NCBI GenBank assembly: GCA_003535305.1
Contig: DOHL01000032.1
Coordinates: 1-5,200 of the forward strand
Origin: Candidatus Acetothermia bacterium
Lineage (GTDB): Bacteria; Bipolaricaulota; Bipolaricaulia; UBA7950
Reading direction: 5' to 3'
Length of the DNA: 5,200 nt
Under the pieces are notes generated by a model. The model ran no database searches. It saw only the letters and a list, made by a program, of their open reading frames with translations, and was not told where the DNA came from. Within the stretch, counting starts at the first letter, position 1, and each line of letters opens with the position of its first letter. Of the stretch, positions 5,137 through 5,200 are shown in pieces. The translations under genes and the position numbers were made by a program.

Positions 5137-5154
5137 GTAGGGGCGTATTGCAAT
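5137..5154. repeat. Partial GTAGGGG-type palindromic element
   Basis: GTAGGGGCGTATTGCAAT looks like the left half and centre (ATTGCAAT is itself a palindrome) of an element like that at 2683-2710, but no matching right half follows. It is probably a decayed or truncated copy. Confidence 0.45.
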
Positions 5155-5157
5155 TGG

Positions 5158-5190
5158 CGGCACAGAGCCGTGGAATGACGGCACAGAGCC
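5158..5190. repeat. 12-bp direct repeat at the right edge
   Basis: CGGCACAGAGCC occurs at 5158-5169 and 5179-5190, a period of 21 bases. More copies may lie beyond the window. Confidence 0.5.
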
Positions 5191-5200
5191 TTGCCCTGCA

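Larger units (their letters stand above)
4729..5200. other. Repeat-rich intergenic region without supported genes
   Basis: Roughly 470 bases upstream of the marR promoter have no credible gene. They contain three units of period 7 at 4786-4806 (AACCACA, AGCCACG, AACCACA), the right inverted-repeat array, twin hairpin repeats, a second long heptamer array, and short repeats at the right edge. A 63-codon frame across 4962-5153 is composed entirely of this repeat sequence. Confidence 0.7.

Noticed and set aside
4962..5153. A 63-codon minus-strand frame
   Set aside because: It runs entirely through the heptamer array and the 33-bp hairpin repeat, and its protein is low-complexity F/Y/S/L from repeat translation.

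Overview
The window looks bacterial. It has compact minus-strand operons with start/stop overlaps, purine-rich Shine-Dalgarno sites (GAGG, AAAGG), a sigma70-like promoter and no introns. GC appears intermediate. The protein families are widespread and do not fix a phylum. The many degenerate period-7 repeats and short GTAGGGG-type palindromes between genes are a style often seen in repeat-rich genomes of uncultured bacteria, but that is an impression and not a taxonomic call.

Layout: all four supported genes lie on the minus strand, so transcription runs from high to low coordinates. (1) About 4656 down to 2840 is a two-gene operon: a MarR-family regulator followed by a MATE-family multidrug/cation antiporter. 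They are joined by a one-base stop/start overlap (TAGTG). A promoter with 17-bp spacing lies upstream, and a small palindrome next to its -10 box is a plausible autorepression site. The arrangement resembles the known MepR-MepA pairing in Staphylococcus. (2) 2419 down to 147 is a second operon: a YtcJ-like amidohydrolase followed by a membrane-anchored polysaccharide deacetylase (NodB fold), probably joined by an ATGA overlap. The link between these two functions is not obvious.

Non-coding parts: 2420-2839 and roughly 4730-5200 hold almost no gene-like sequence but are dense in repeats. At least four arrays with different units share a period of about 7 bp. There is also a perfect 28-bp palindrome, twin 33-bp hairpin repeats, and short direct repeats. 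These form a layered arrangement around the marR-MATE operon: related arrays in inverted orientation on the inside (2738-2805 and 4826-4916), and a 38-bp direct repeat with two mismatches on the outside (2605-2642 and 5066-5103). No transposase, integrase, CRISPR array, tRNA or rRNA was seen.

Functionally this is ordinary chromosomal content (efflux with its regulator; envelope polysaccharide modification). The repeat architecture is the most unusual part. No clearly new biological system is evident.
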